A stretch of DNA of 64,000 bases from Promicromonospora sukumoe (GCF_014137995.1 NZ_JACGWV010000002.1:1488001-1552000), one strand, 5' to 3'. Positions 1-9,455 are shown, numbered from the stretch's first letter. Notes: generated by a model not told the origin, from the sequence alone. Program-made: numbers and translations.

Positions 1-1296
1 CGCCGGGGGAACTGGGACGTCCCGGAGGCGTGGAAGTCGAACCTGGCCTGGCCCGCGGACGGGGTCGTGCCGGACGTCGAGACCCTGAACCTCGCGGTCT
101 CCGCCGGGCGCCGGAACGTCGTGGTCGGCAGCGGCGGGCTCGCGTACGACGGCACGCAGACCGTGACGGGCCGCGCGGAGGTCCGCACCCCGTCCGGCAT
201 GGCGCACGCCGTCCTGGCCGACACGGACCTCACGCGGGCGTTCCTCGCCGCCACCGACCTGTCGGCCGCGGACACCGCCTCGTCCACCGAGAGCTCCGCC
301 ACCGCGACGGCCGCCACCACGGTGTCCACCACCGCCGAGGGCACGCAGCGGCTCCTCGCGGAGACCGCGGCGGTCGCGAGCCAGTCGCCGACCGACCCGC
401 CGGCGCTGGCGATCGTCGCACCCCGGACCTGGACGCCGGACGCCGAGAGCGCGAACACCGTCCTGGCCGAGCTCGACGAGGCGGGCTGGGTGGACCTCAC
501 CACCGTCGACACGCTGTTCGAGCAGGACGCGCCGGACGTCGCCCGCACCCCCCTGGAGCAGCGCCGCGTGGCCAAGGCCGAGCTGGGCGCGTCGAACGTG
601 GCGGCCCTGGAGCGCGGGCGCGACGCCGTCGTCACGTTCTCCGCGGTCGGCGTCGACGGTTCCGCGCAGATCTGGCGGCCGGGCGTCACCCGCCTGGCCA
701 CGCCGCTCTCCGTGGCGCACCGCGCCGACACCGGGCTCCGCGAGGCGCTCGTCCAGCAGACCCTGGAGTCGACGAACGAGCTGACGCAGCAGTCGGTGAC
801 GGTCGTCCCCCGTCAGGACATCAACTTCATCACGGACTCGGGGGACATCCCGGTGCGGGTGCGCAACACGCTCGGCGTCGACGCGACGGTGACCGTGGTC
901 CTGCGCCCCGACCACCCGCGCCTGACCGTCGACGCGCGCACCACCGAGGTCATCCCCGCCCGCCGTGAGGTGGACGTGCAGGTACCGGTGCGTGCCATCG
1001 GCTCGGGCGACGTCGAGGTGACCGCCCAGGTGCTCACGCCGTCCGGCGCCAAGATCAGCGACGACTCGTCGTTCCAGGTCCGCGTCCGCGCGGGCTGGGA
1101 GGAGCTCGGTACGTGGATCGCGGCCGGCGTCGTCGCGCTGCTGTTCCTGGCCGGGATCTGGCGCACGGCGCGCCGCGGGCGCTCCCCGTACCGCGCCACC
1201 AGCGAGGACGTCGAGGAGGCGACCGGGACGGGTGCCGAGGCGCCGGAGTCCGCCCAGGCGGCGTCGGCGGACTCGGTGACCGTCCGGGCAGAGTAG
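1..1296 (+). CDS. DUF6049-family membrane-anchored protein, 3' part
   Basis: The frame is open from the first base, so the start lies outside the window; 431 codons are visible. The visible part is extracellular-type sequence with beta-rich stretches, followed by one transmembrane helix near the C-terminus (around LGTWIAAGVVALLFLAGIW) and a short basic, then acidic, tail. The position directly upstream of murJ is where actinobacteria carry the DUF6049 gene, usually after a Nudix hydrolase and the CCA-adding enzyme. The family assignment rests on this context plus the topology. No enzymatic function can be inferred. Confidence 0.75.
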   Translation, partial: RRGNWDVPEAWKSNLAWPADGVVPDVETLNLAVSAGRRNVVVGSGGLAYDGTQTVTGRAEVRTPSGMAHAVLADTDLTRAFLAATDLSAADTASSTESSATATAATTVSTTAEGTQRLLAETAAVASQSPTDPPALAIVAPRTWTPDAESANTVLAELDEAGWVDLTTVDTLFEQDAPDVARTPLEQRRVAKAELGASNVAALERGRDAVVTFSAVGVDGSAQIWRPGVTRLATPLSVAHRADTGLREALVQQTLESTNELTQQSVTVVPRQDINFITDSGDIPVRVRNTLGVDATVTVVLRPDHPRLTVDARTTEVIPARREVDVQVPVRAIGSGDVEVTAQVLTPSGAKISDDSSFQVRVRAGWEELGTWIAAGVVALLFLAGIWRTARRGRSPYRATSEDVEEATGTGAEAPESAQAASADSVTVRAE

Positions 1297-1380
1297 TGTT
1301 TCGGCCGCCGCACACCTCGGCCGACAGCGCCGGGCAGGGCCCCAGACCACGGGAGTAGTCGCTTGACCCAGGAGAACGCC

Positions 1381-3117
1381 GTGACCGCACCGACCGACCC
1401 GACGTCGGACCCGAGCGCCGAGGCCGCGAGCGGTCCGGGCGCGCCCGAGACACCGACCTCGGCGGCGTCGTCGGCCAGCAGCCTGGGGCGTAACTCCGTG
1501 GTGATGGCGGCCGGCACGGCCGCCTCCCGCCTCGGCGGCCTGGTCCGCAACCTGATGCTCGTGGCCGCCATCGGTGCCACGGGCACCGTCGCCGACGCGT
1601 TCGACGTCGCGAACAAGCTGCCCAACGTCCTGTTCGCGATCCTCGCGGGCGGGATGCTGAACGCCGTCCTCGTGCCGCAGATCGTCAAGGCGTTCCGCGC
1701 GCACAACGCGCAGGAGCGCGTCGACAAGCTGCTCACGATCTCGGCGGTCGGCATCCTCGCGATCACCGCCGTGCTGACCGGTGCCGCCGCGTGGGTCGTC
1801 ATGCTCTACACCGACGGCTGGTCGGCCGAGCAGCTCGCGCTGGGCACCGTCTTCGCGTACTGGTGCATCCCCCAGCTCTTCTTCTACGGCCTGTACACGC
1901 TGCTGGGCCAGGTGCTGAACGCCCGCGAGCAGTTCGGGCCGTTCATGTGGGCGCCGGTCGCCAACAACGTGGTCTCCGTGCTCGGTTTCGCCATCTTCCT
2001 GGCCGTGTTCGGCGGCGCCGACAACGGCATCAACGACCTCTCCGAGTGGAACACCCCGCGCACGATCCTGCTGGCCGGTACGGCCACGCTCGGCATCGTG
2101 GCGCAGGCCCTGGTGCTGCTCGTCCCGCTGCTGCGCTCCGGCTTCCGCTGGAACCTGCGCCTGGGCCTGCGGGGCATCGGGCTGCGCTCCGCGGGCGCCG
2201 TCGCGCTGTGGACCTTCGCGGCCGTGGTCCTGGAGCAGGCGGGCGTCCTGTACCTGACGCGGGTCGCCTCCGAGGCCGGCGCCGCGAGCACGCCCACGGA
2301 GGCCTTCGCGGGTAACGCGTCCTACACGCAGGCGCTCCTGATCTACCTGCTGCCCCACTCTCTGGTGACGGTGTCCATCGCCACCGCGCTCTTCACGGGC
2401 ATCAGCAAGGCCGCGCAGGAGGGCGACACCGACCGGGTCCGCGACGACCTCTCCCTGGGGCTGCGCACCGTCGGCGTCTTCACCGTGTTCGCCACCGCAG
2501 CCCTCGTGGTGCTCGCCGCGCCGGCCACGGCGTTCATCGTCCCGACCGCGGGCGCCGAGAACACCGCGCTCATCGCGCCCGTCCTGGTCGCGCTCTCGTT
2601 CGGCCTGGTGCCGCTCGGCGGCATGGCGCTCATGAAGTGGGTCTACTTCGCCTACGAGGACGGCCGCTCGGTGTTCTGGATCACCGTGCCGTCGACGGTC
2701 GCCCTGGTGGCCGGCCTGGTGGCCGCGCAGCTCTGGCTGCCGATCGAGCTCTGGGTCGTCGCCGCCGGTGGCGCCTACGCCCTGTCCAACTGGATCACGG
2801 TGCTGCTGCGCACGGGCGGCCTGAAGCGCAAGCTCGGCGGGCGGCTCGACGGCGGGCGCATCCTCGCCCTGCACGCCAAGACGGTGCTCGCCGCCGCGGT
2901 GGCCGGCGGGGCCGGGTGGGGCGTCTACCAGCTGGTCGGCGGGTTCGACGTGCTGTCGTTCGGGCAGGGCTGGGTGCTCACGATGCTCAGCGGCCTCTGG
3001 GTGTCGGCGGCGTGCGGCCTCGTGATGATCCTGATCTACGTGCTCCTGCTGCGCCTGCTGCGCGTCAGGGAGCTCGACCGGCTGCTCGGCCCGGTCCTGG
3101 CACGCCTGCGCCGCTGA
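1381..3117 (+). CDS. murJ: Lipid II flippase MurJ (MviN family)
   Basis: This is an integral membrane protein of 578 residues that moves lipid-linked peptidoglycan precursor across the cytoplasmic membrane. After a disordered, acidic and Ala/Pro-rich N-terminus of about 40 residues the sequence enters the MurJ core (SLGRNSVVMAAGTAASRLGG), with about 14 hydrophobic helices and the conserved region NVLFAILAGGMLNAVLVPQ. I prefer the GTG at 1381 because AGGAG lies 6 bases upstream. A TTG at 1363 with GGGAG 7 bases upstream is almost as good and adds six residues. In mycobacteria MurJ carries a C-terminal pseudokinase; here that part is the next, separate gene. Confidence 0.93.
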   Translation: MTAPTDPTSDPSAEAASGPGAPETPTSAASSASSLGRNSVVMAAGTAASRLGGLVRNLMLVAAIGATGTVADAFDVANKLPNVLFAILAGGMLNAVLVPQIVKAFRAHNAQERVDKLLTISAVGILAITAVLTGAAAWVVMLYTDGWSAEQLALGTVFAYWCIPQLFFYGLYTLLGQVLNAREQFGPFMWAPVANNVVSVLGFAIFLAVFGGADNGINDLSEWNTPRTILLAGTATLGIVAQALVLLVPLLRSGFRWNLRLGLRGIGLRSAGAVALWTFAAVVLEQAGVLYLTRVASEAGAASTPTEAFAGNASYTQALLIYLLPHSLVTVSIATALFTGISKAAQEGDTDRVRDDLSLGLRTVGVFTVFATAALVVLAAPATAFIVPTAGAENTALIAPVLVALSFGLVPLGGMALMKWVYFAYEDGRSVFWITVPSTVALVAGLVAAQLWLPIELWVVAAGGAYALSNWITVLLRTGGLKRKLGGRLDGGRILALHAKTVLAAAVAGGAGWGVYQLVGGFDVLSFGQGWVLTMLSGLWVSAACGLVMILIYVLLLRLLRVRELDRLLGPVLARLRR

Positions 3118-3138
3118 CCCCCGCCGCCGTCGTACCGG

Positions 3139-3168
3139 AAGCGCAGCCCGCACGCGTGGGCTGCGCTT
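3139..3168 (+). terminator. Rho-independent terminator after murJ
   Basis: The arms GCGCAGCCC (3141-3149) and GGGCTGCGC (3158-3166) form a perfect 9-bp stem, extended by flanking AA/TT, with a loop of 8 bases and a short T run. It separates murJ from the pseudokinase gene. Confidence 0.75.
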
Positions 3169-3286
3169 TCGTACATAAGGACGACGCCTCGGCGGGTGCC
3201 CAGCGGTTCCGCGTAGCATGGCGATGGTGCGTGATCCCTCTGGTCACGTACCTGCTACTGTCCCCCGACCGAGCGAGGAGGTCCGC

Positions 3287-5170
3287 GTGAGCACAGTCGA
3301 ACCAGGCACCGTGCTGGTCGAGAGGTACAGGCTGCGCCAGCAGGCGTCGACCGACCTCGCCGCGGCGACCGCCTGGGAGGCGTACGACCAGATCCTGGAC
3401 CGTGAGGTGCGGGTCACCCTGGTGACCGGGCCTTATACCGGTGACGCCCTGGACGCCGCCCGACGCGCGGCACTCGTGACGGACCCCCGCCTGGTCCGCG
3501 TGCTCGACGCCGGCTCCGACGGGGACGGCAACAAGTACGTGGTCACCGAGCCGCACACCGGCACCACGCTGACCGAGGTCATCTCGAGCGGGCTGGTGGA
3601 CGAGCAGCAGGCCCGGGTCATCGTCGGCGAGGCGGCGAGCGCGCTGGCCGTGGCCCACGCCCGCGGCGTGCACCACGCCGCGCTACGGCCAGAGGCCGTG
3701 CGGGTCGACGGGCACCAGGTCCGCGTCACCGGCCTCGGGCTGGACGGCGGGCTCGCCTCCGGCGAGACGCTCAACGTGAAGCCCGCGCAGCTCGACGCCC
3801 AGGGGCTCGTGGCCCTCCTCTACTACGCGATGACGGCGCGCTGGCCCGGCCAGGACCTCGAGGCCGACTGGATCGCGAAGGACACCCTGATCCCGCTGCC
3901 GGCGCAGCTCGACGACTCCGGCGCCGTGGCGCCTCTTTCCAGCTTGGTCCCGCACGTGGACACCGAGATCGATGCCCTGGTGGCCCGGACGTTCGACGCG
4001 TCCGGCGGCACCGGAGGGCCGATGAACCCCGACGACGTGACCGCGGCTCTCCAGCCGTGGGGAGAGGTTTCCGTAGTGGCATCGCTGCCTGGATTCGTGC
4101 AGCCCGAGCCGGAGGAGCCGCGGCGGCAGTCCATCGCCGAGGCCTTCGGTGGCGAGGGGGTGCCGCCCGCGCGGCGCCCCGTCACCGGCCGGATCGCACG
4201 TACAGACGAGACAATGGCGATGGGGGCGGGCAACGTTCCCGCCGGCTATCCCGAGCCTCAGAACGACTACACCTACGAACCGCAGGCCTACGGGCAGCAC
4301 GCCCCCGTGCCTCCCCCGCCGCCCGAGGGCGCGCCGGCCGGCTACCCGCCGGCGGGCTACGACCAGGCGGGCTACGACCAGTACGGCCAGCCGGTCGCAC
4401 AGGGCCAGCAGCAGTACAACCAGCAGCAGCCGCAGCAGTACCCGCCGCAGTCCTTCGCGCCGGGCGGCTACCCCCCGGAGGGCGGCGGTGGCGGTGGCGG
4501 CTACTACGAGCAGGACGGCGGCTTCGCCACCCAGCCCGCGCCCAAGCGCGGCGGCGTCAACCCGACGCCGATCGTGCTGGGCCTCGTCGGCGTCGCCGTC
4601 GTGGCCGGCCTCATCTGGGCCATCAACGCCATGATGTCGCCGTCGTCCGACATGATCGCGGACGCTTCCCCCTCCGCGTCCGCGTCGGCATCCGCCGGGG
4701 CCGACGGCGAGGGCAGCAGCGAGCCGTCGGCGCCCACGGAGACCGAGGCGCGCCCGGTGATCGACTCCGCGACGCTCCTGGGCCCGCTCGAGTCGGGTGG
4801 CCAGCCGATCGACCACACGGAGAAGGTCGAGCTGGCGTACGACACCGACCCCGCCACGTTCTACTTCACCACCACCTATCAGCAGGCCCAGTTCGGTGGC
4901 TTCAAGGACTTCCTCGGGATGGAGCTCCGGCTCCGCGAGCCGGCCTCGGTCTCCAAGATCGAGCTGCTCACCAACACCCCCGGCGGCAAGGTGCAGATCC
5001 TCAAGGGCGGCGAGGGCGGCGACGTGCTCGCGGAGGGCACCTTCTCCAACACGACGACGTTCGAGCTCTCCGAGCCGGTCGTGAGTGACACGTTCACCAT
5101 CTGGATCACCGAGCTGCCGCAGGTATCGGACGGCTTCCGGCTGGAGCTGAACGAGGTAGTGCTGAGCTGA
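3287..5170 (+). CDS. MurJ-associated serine/threonine pseudokinase with C-terminal sugar-binding-like domain
   Basis: This 627-residue protein has a kinase-like domain (residues about 8-270), a Pro/Gly/Gln/Tyr-rich linker, one transmembrane helix ([20 protein letters not shown], near residue 430) and an extracellular discoidin-like beta domain. The kinase domain lacks catalytic residues: the HRD position reads HHA ([12 protein letters not shown]) and the DFG position reads GLG (VTGLGLDGG). A regulatory, non-catalytic role is therefore likely. In Mycobacterium the equivalent domain is fused to MurJ and, once phosphorylated by PknB, is bound by FhaA; FhaA and PknB homologues lie at 49 and 41 kb. 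The GTG at 3287 is preceded by GAGGAGG. Confidence 0.85.
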   Translation: MSTVEPGTVLVERYRLRQQASTDLAAATAWEAYDQILDREVRVTLVTGPYTGDALDAARRAALVTDPRLVRVLDAGSDGDGNKYVVTEPHTGTTLTEVISSGLVDEQQARVIVGEAASALAVAHARGVHHAALRPEAVRVDGHQVRVTGLGLDGGLASGETLNVKPAQLDAQGLVALLYYAMTARWPGQDLEADWIAKDTLIPLPAQLDDSGAVAPLSSLVPHVDTEIDALVARTFDASGGTGGPMNPDDVTAALQPWGEVSVVASLPGFVQPEPEEPRRQSIAEAFGGEGVPPARRPVTGRIARTDETMAMGAGNVPAGYPEPQNDYTYEPQAYGQHAPVPPPPPEGAPAGYPPAGYDQAGYDQYGQPVAQGQQQYNQQQPQQYPPQSFAPGGYPPEGGGGGGGYYEQDGGFATQPAPKRGGVNPTPIVLGLVGVAVVAGLIWAINAMMSPSSDMIADASPSASASASAGADGEGSSEPSAPTETEARPVIDSATLLGPLESGGQPIDHTEKVELAYDTDPATFYFTTTYQQAQFGGFKDFLGMELRLREPASVSKIELLTNTPGGKVQILKGGEGGDVLAEGTFSNTTTFELSEPVVSDTFTIWITELPQVSDGFRLELNEVVLS

Positions 5171-5432
5171 CCGGCCGCTGTCGGCGTTCACCGCCCTCGG
5201 CGCTCGGGACCAGTCCGGAACACCGGCGGGTACGAACCACATCATGTCGATGGGTTCGTACCCGCCGGTGTTCTTTCGTGACAGGATCGGCTCGGAAGCC
5301 CCACACATCGACGGATGTCGATGTCGTGTGGCGAGATTCACGTCCACGACCGGGCCCCAGGGCACCTGGGCTGGAACACTGGGACCCGCCCGCGTGTTGT
5401 TGCGTGTGCCCATGGAACTCGAGGAGAACACC
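5171..5432. other. Intergenic region between the pseudokinase gene and trxB
   Basis: It holds the long hairpin at 5218-5273 and then about 150 bases that should contain the trxBA promoter. No clear -35/-10 pair stands out. A short inverted pattern around GATGTCGATGTCG follows the hairpin. Confidence 0.5.
5218..5273. terminator. Very long perfect hairpin, probable terminator
   Basis: Arms at 5218-5238 and 5253-5273 are perfectly complementary over 21 bp with a 14-base loop, and TTTCG follows on the plus strand. The position just after the pseudokinase stop and before trxB fits a transcription terminator, although the stem is unusually long. Confidence 0.7.
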
Positions 5433-6407
5433 TTGACCGAACAGACCACCGCTCCGGCCGCCGGCACCACCGACGGCCCCGTGCTCGACGTCGTCATCGT
5501 CGGGTCCGGTCCCGCGGGCTACACCGCGGCCATCTACGCGGCTCGTGCCGGTTTCGCGCCCGTGGTCATCGCGGGTTCGGTCACCGCGGGCGGCGCACTC
5601 ATGAACACCACCGAGGTCGAGAACTTCCCCGGTTTCCCGGCCGGCATCCAGGGTCCTGACCTGATGGAGGCCATGCGGGAGCAGGCGGAGAAGTTCGGCG
5701 CCAAGGTCGTCTGGGACGACGCGGAGCAGGTCGAGCTGACCGGCGACGTCAAGACGATCGTGACGGGCGGCGGCGACACCTACCGCGCCCGCTCCGTGAT
5801 CCTGTCTACCGGCTCCGCGTACCGCGAGCTGGGCCTGCCCGACGAGAAGCGGCTCTCCGGCCGCGGCGTCTCGTGGTGCGCCACCTGTGACGGCTTCTTC
5901 TTCCGCGACCAGGACATCGTCGTCGTCGGCGGCGGCGACTCCGCGATGGAAGAAGCGACGTTCCTGACCCGGTTCGCCTCGAAGGTCACCGTGGTGCACC
6001 GCCGCGACGACCTGCGTGCCTCGAAGATCATGGCCGAGCGCGCCGTCGCCGACCCGAAGATCGAGTTCGCGTGGAACAGCGAGATCGCCGGCATCACGGG
6101 CGAGAGCAAGGTCGACGGCCTCAGCCTGCGCGACACCGTCACCGGCGAGGTCCGGGACCTGGACGCGACCGGCCTGTTCGTCGCGATCGGCCACGAGCCC
6201 CGCACCGACCTGGTCAAGGGCCAGGTCGACCTCGACGAGAACGGCTACATCGTCGTGGAGGGCCGGAGCACGCGCACTAACCTCTCCGGCGTCTTCGCCT
6301 GCGGCGACGCCGTCGACCACACCTACCGCCAGGCGATCACGGCCGCCGGCTCGGGCTGCTCCGCGGCGCTCGACGCCCAGGCGTTCCTGGACTCGCTGAA
6401 CGACTGA
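5433..6407 (+). CDS. trxB: Thioredoxin-disulfide reductase
   Basis: This FAD- and NADPH-dependent enzyme (324 residues, normal length) reduces thioredoxin. The FAD-binding motif [16 protein letters not shown] lies near residue 25, the redox-active CATCDG near residue 150, the NADPH-binding [10 protein letters not shown] near residue 172, and the C-terminal FAD segment FACGDAVD near residue 290. I chose TTG 5433 because GAGGAGAA precedes it at ideal spacing; an in-frame ATG at 5412 would overlap that ribosome binding site. It is followed by trxA after 69 bases, probably as one transcript. The sigM gene found between murJ and trxB in mycobacteria is absent. Confidence 0.95.
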   Translation: MTEQTTAPAAGTTDGPVLDVVIVGSGPAGYTAAIYAARAGFAPVVIAGSVTAGGALMNTTEVENFPGFPAGIQGPDLMEAMREQAEKFGAKVVWDDAEQVELTGDVKTIVTGGGDTYRARSVILSTGSAYRELGLPDEKRLSGRGVSWCATCDGFFFRDQDIVVVGGGDSAMEEATFLTRFASKVTVVHRRDDLRASKIMAERAVADPKIEFAWNSEIAGITGESKVDGLSLRDTVTGEVRDLDATGLFVAIGHEPRTDLVKGQVDLDENGYIVVEGRSTRTNLSGVFACGDAVDHTYRQAITAAGSGCSAALDAQAFLDSLND

Positions 6408-6476
6408 TCTCCGGCCGGCTCCCACCGGCCCGCCCCACTCGGCCCCCGCGAGGGGCCATGAACAAGGAGATGCTGG

Positions 6477-6803
6477 ATGAGCACCATCAAGGTCACCGAC
6501 GACACCTTCAAGACCGAGGTCCTCGACTCTGACATTCCTGTCTTCGTCGACTTCTGGGCCACCTGGTGCGGCCCGTGTCGCATGGTCGCGCCGATCCTCG
6601 AGGAGCTTTCCGACGAGTACGAGGGCAAGATCAAGATCGTCAAGATCGACACCGACGAGAACCGGCAGACCGCGATGGACTACGGCATCGTGTCGATCCC
6701 GACGCTCAACGTCTACAAGGGCGGCGAGGTCGTGAAGTCGATCATCGGTGCCCGCCCGAAGCGCGCGCTGACCGAGGAGATCGACGAGGTCCTCGCGGGC
6801 TGA
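6477..6803 (+). CDS. trxA: Thioredoxin
   Basis: This is a 108-residue cytosolic disulfide reductant of normal length. The active site WCGPCR is near residue 31 and the cis-proline loop [11 protein letters not shown] near residue 74. AAGGAG precedes the ATG by 7 bases. It lies directly downstream of trxB, which encodes the reductase that recycles it, and is followed by a terminator. Confidence 0.97.
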   Translation: MSTIKVTDDTFKTEVLDSDIPVFVDFWATWCGPCRMVAPILEELSDEYEGKIKIVKIDTDENRQTAMDYGIVSIPTLNVYKGGEVVKSIIGARPKRALTEEIDEVLAG

Positions 6804-6825
6804 CCGACCCCTCCGCCGCGTGAAC

Positions 6826-6883
6826 GAGCGCGTGCCCGGCCCTCCCTGGTGACGTCACCGGGTGCGGCGCCGGGCACGCGCTC
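6826..6883 (+). terminator. Terminator after trxA
   Basis: Arms 6826-6840 and 6869-6883 form a perfect 15-bp stem. The loop contains an inner 12-base palindrome, GGTGACGTCACC (6848-6859). TTCT follows. Confidence 0.7.
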
Positions 6884-6903
6884 TTCTGCGTCGGTCTCAC
6901 CAT

Positions 6904-6927
6904 TTCGCCACGAACTTCGCCACGAAC
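6904..6927. promoter_or_regulatory. Tandem palindromic operator candidate upstream of the aminotransferase gene
   Basis: The 12-mer TTCGCCACGAAC occurs twice in direct succession without a mismatch. Each copy contains the inverted repeat TTCG-N3-CGAA. The pair lies 43 bases before the GTG at 6970, where a promoter -35 region or operator is expected. Confidence 0.5.
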
Positions 6928-6969
6928 GGGTACTGGGCCGGGCACGCGGTGCGTGCGAGACTGACGTGC

Positions 6970-8280
6970 GTGAACGAGCTTCCCGAGACCGCCGGTAACC
7001 GCCTCGACCCGTGGTTCGGTTCGTACGCGGCGCGAGCGCACGGCATGCGCGCCTCGGAGATCCGGGCGCTCTTCTCGGTCGCGAACCGGCCCGAGGTCGT
7101 GTCACTGGCGGGCGGCATGCCGTACCTCGAGGGCCTGCCGCTCGACGTCATCGCCGACACGATGCAGCGGCTCATCGCCACCAAGGGCACCACCGCCCTG
7201 CAGTACGGCTCCGGCCAGGGCGAGGAGGTGCTCCGCGAGCACATCACCCAGGTCGTGGCGCTGGAGGGTGTGTCCGCCCACCCCGACGACGTCGTGGTCA
7301 CCACCGGCTCGCAGTCCGCGCTCGACCTCGTGACCCGCATCTTCGTGGACCCGGGCGACGTGGTCATCGCCGAGGCGCCGTCATACGTCGGCGCGCTGGG
7401 CGTCTTCCGCTCGTACCAGGCCGACGTCGTCCAGGTGCCGCTCGACGCCGACGGGCTGGTCCCGGCGGAGCTCGACGCCACGCTGACCCGGCTGGCCGCC
7501 GAGGGTCGCCGCGTGAAGTTCCTCTACACCGTCCCGACGTTCCAGAACCCCGCCGGTGTCTCGCTGTCCGCCGAGCGGCGGCCTCAGGTCCTGGAGATCT
7601 GCCGGCGGCACGGCGTCCTCGTCGTGGAGGACAACCCGTACGGGCTGCTCGGCTTCGACACGGAGCCGATGCCCGCGCTGCGCTCCTACGACACCGACGG
7701 CGTGCTGTACCTCGGTTCGTTCTCCAAGACGTTCGCCCCCGGCTACCGCGTCGGGTTCGTCATCGCGCCGCACGCCGTGCGCGACAAGCTCGTGCTGGCC
7801 AGCGAGTCGGCGGTCCTGTCGCCGTCCAACGCCTCCCAGCTCGCCGTGGCGACGTACCTGGAGACCTGCGACTGGAAGGCCCAGATCAAGACCTACCGGG
7901 AGACGTACCGCGAGCGGCGCGACGCCCTCGTCGGCGCGCTCGGCGAGCACCTGCCCCGCGCGTCGTGGAACGTGCCGCAGGGCGGGTTCTTCGTGTGGGT
8001 GCGGCTCCCCGACGGTCTCGACGCGCGGGCCATGCTGCCCCGCGCCGTCACCGCGCGCGTCGCGTACGTCCCCGGCACCGCCTTCTACTACGACGGCAGC
8101 GGCTCCGACCACATGCGCCTGTCGTTCTGCTTCCCGACGCCGGAGCGCATCCGCGAGGGTGTGCGCCGGCTGGCCGGCGTCGTGAACGGCGAGGCCGAGC
8201 TGGTACAGATCTTCGGCACCTCCGGTCAGCCCGACCCCGACACGGACGACGTCGGGGGCCCCGCACCCGACCTGGCCTGA
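6970..8280 (+). CDS. PLP-dependent aminotransferase, class I/II
   Basis: This 436-residue fold-type I aminotransferase belongs to the LysN/MocR-like group of 2-oxoacid transaminases. Visible motifs are the cofactor loop TTGSQSALDLVTRIF, the NPAG segment YTVPTFQNPAGVSLS, VVEDNPYGLL with the pyridine-binding Asp, and GSFSKTFAPGYRVGF with the Schiff-base lysine in SKT. The substrate is unknown. The start was placed at GTG 6970, immediately before the conserved N-terminus; there is no clear Shine-Dalgarno sequence, so the mRNA may be leaderless. The tandem palindromes at 6904-6927 suggest dedicated regulation. The gene precedes a Ddl-like ligase, but a 42-bp palindrome separates the two. Confidence 0.85.
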   Translation: MNELPETAGNRLDPWFGSYAARAHGMRASEIRALFSVANRPEVVSLAGGMPYLEGLPLDVIADTMQRLIATKGTTALQYGSGQGEEVLREHITQVVALEGVSAHPDDVVVTTGSQSALDLVTRIFVDPGDVVIAEAPSYVGALGVFRSYQADVVQVPLDADGLVPAELDATLTRLAAEGRRVKFLYTVPTFQNPAGVSLSAERRPQVLEICRRHGVLVVEDNPYGLLGFDTEPMPALRSYDTDGVLYLGSFSKTFAPGYRVGFVIAPHAVRDKLVLASESAVLSPSNASQLAVATYLETCDWKAQIKTYRETYRERRDALVGALGEHLPRASWNVPQGGFFVWVRLPDGLDARAMLPRAVTARVAYVPGTAFYYDGSGSDHMRLSFCFPTPERIREGVRRLAGVVNGEAELVQIFGTSGQPDPDTDDVGGPAPDLA

Positions 8281-8300
8281 ACGGCCTGACCTGAACGGCC
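8276..8300 (+). repeat. Short tandem repeat at the aminotransferase stop codon
   Basis: CCTGAACGGCC occurs at 8276-8286 and 8290-8300 with a period of 14; the stop codon TGA lies inside the first copy. Confidence 0.7.
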
Positions 8301-8303
8301 CGC

Positions 8304-8345
8304 TGTCAGACACACAGGTCACCCGGGTGACCTGTGTGTCTGACA
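8304..8345. repeat. Perfect 42-bp palindrome between the aminotransferase and Ddl-like genes
   Basis: The sequence is self-complementary over 42 bases with its centre at CCCGGG, and no base is unpaired. There is no T run on the plus strand. It could be a terminator-like cruciform or an operator for the downstream gene, which starts 48 bases further on. Confidence 0.85.
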
Positions 8346-8393
8346 CGATGAAGGCCGACCGTCCTCCACCGATCCCGAGCGAGTGAGTCCTCG

Positions 8394-9455
8394 ATGACCA
8401 GTCCCTCCCCTGTCCCGACCGCGCCGGCGTCGTCGGGACCCCCTGTGGGCTCGCCGTCCACGCCCGTCGTGCCCGACGCCGGCCCTGACGCCGCTCCCGG
8501 CGCCGTGCGGAGCTCACCGCTGGTCGTCGTGCTGGCGGGCGGCCTGTCGCACGAGCGGGACGTGTCCCTGCGCTCGGGCCGCCGGGTCGCCGAGGCGCTG
8601 CGCTCCACCGGCCTGGAGGTCCTCCTGCACGACGTCGACGCCGACCTCCTGTCGTTCCTGCGCACGACCCGGCCCGACGTCGTCTGGCCGTTGCTGCACG
8701 GCGCCTCCGGCGAGGACGGCTCCGTCCGCGACGTGCTCGACATGGCCGGCCTGCCCTACGTGGGCACCGGTCCACGTGCGAGCCGCCTGGTCTGGAACAA
8801 GCCGATCTCGAAGTCCGCGCTGCTCGACGCGGGTCTGGCGACCCCGGACTACGTGACTCTCCCGCAGAGCCTCTTCCGCGACCTCGGCGCCCAGCCGGTG
8901 CTCGACACGATCCTGCGGCGCATCGGGCTGCCCCTGGTCGTGAAGCCCACGGAGGGCGGGTCCGCGCTCGGCGTCACCGTCGTGACGCGCGCCGAGGACC
9001 TCCCGCGGGCGATGGTGGAGTGCTTCTCGTACGGCGAGACCGCCCTGGTCGAGCGTGCGATCGACGGTGTGGAGCTCGCGGTCAGCGTGATCGAGGGTCC
9101 GGACGGACCGGAGGCGCTTCCCGCGGTGGAGATCGTGGCGGAGGGCGGGTACGACTACGCCGCCCGGTACGTGGCAGGCGAGACCGAGTTCTTCGCGCCG
9201 GCCCGGCTCACCGCGGAACAGGCGGACCTGGTGGCCGACGTCGCGGTGCGCGCTCACCGTGCGCTGCACCTGCGGCACCTGTCGCGCACCGACCTGATCC
9301 TCGACCGCGCCGGCACGCCGCACGTGCTCGAGGTCAATGTCGCGCCAGGCATGACGGAGATGTCGCTCCTACCGCAGGCCGTTGCCGCCAGCGGCCACGA
9401 CCTGCCGACGCTGTACCGCGCGATCGTCGACCGGGCGCTGGTGGCGGCGCGGTAG
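8394..9455 (+). CDS. D-alanine--D-alanine ligase-like ATP-grasp protein
   Basis: This 353-residue protein resembles Ddl, which makes the D-Ala-D-Ala dipeptide of peptidoglycan. After a Pro/Ala-rich N-terminus of about 40 residues it shows AGGLSHERDVSLRSG, then HGASGEDGSVRDVLDMAGLPYVGT, then the ATP-grasp metal site EVNVAPGMTEMSLLPQA. It differs from typical Ddl at the usual SSVG loop, which reads SALG (EGGSALGVTV), and at NTSPGMT, which reads NVAPGMT. A different amino-acid substrate is therefore possible. It sits upstream of and convergent with parB. I leave the symbol blank because a canonical ddl may exist elsewhere. Confidence 0.8.
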   Translation: MTSPSPVPTAPASSGPPVGSPSTPVVPDAGPDAAPGAVRSSPLVVVLAGGLSHERDVSLRSGRRVAEALRSTGLEVLLHDVDADLLSFLRTTRPDVVWPLLHGASGEDGSVRDVLDMAGLPYVGTGPRASRLVWNKPISKSALLDAGLATPDYVTLPQSLFRDLGAQPVLDTILRRIGLPLVVKPTEGGSALGVTVVTRAEDLPRAMVECFSYGETALVERAIDGVELAVSVIEGPDGPEALPAVEIVAEGGYDYAARYVAGETEFFAPARLTAEQADLVADVAVRAHRALHLRHLSRTDLILDRAGTPHVLEVNVAPGMTEMSLLPQAVAASGHDLPTLYRAIVDRALVAAR

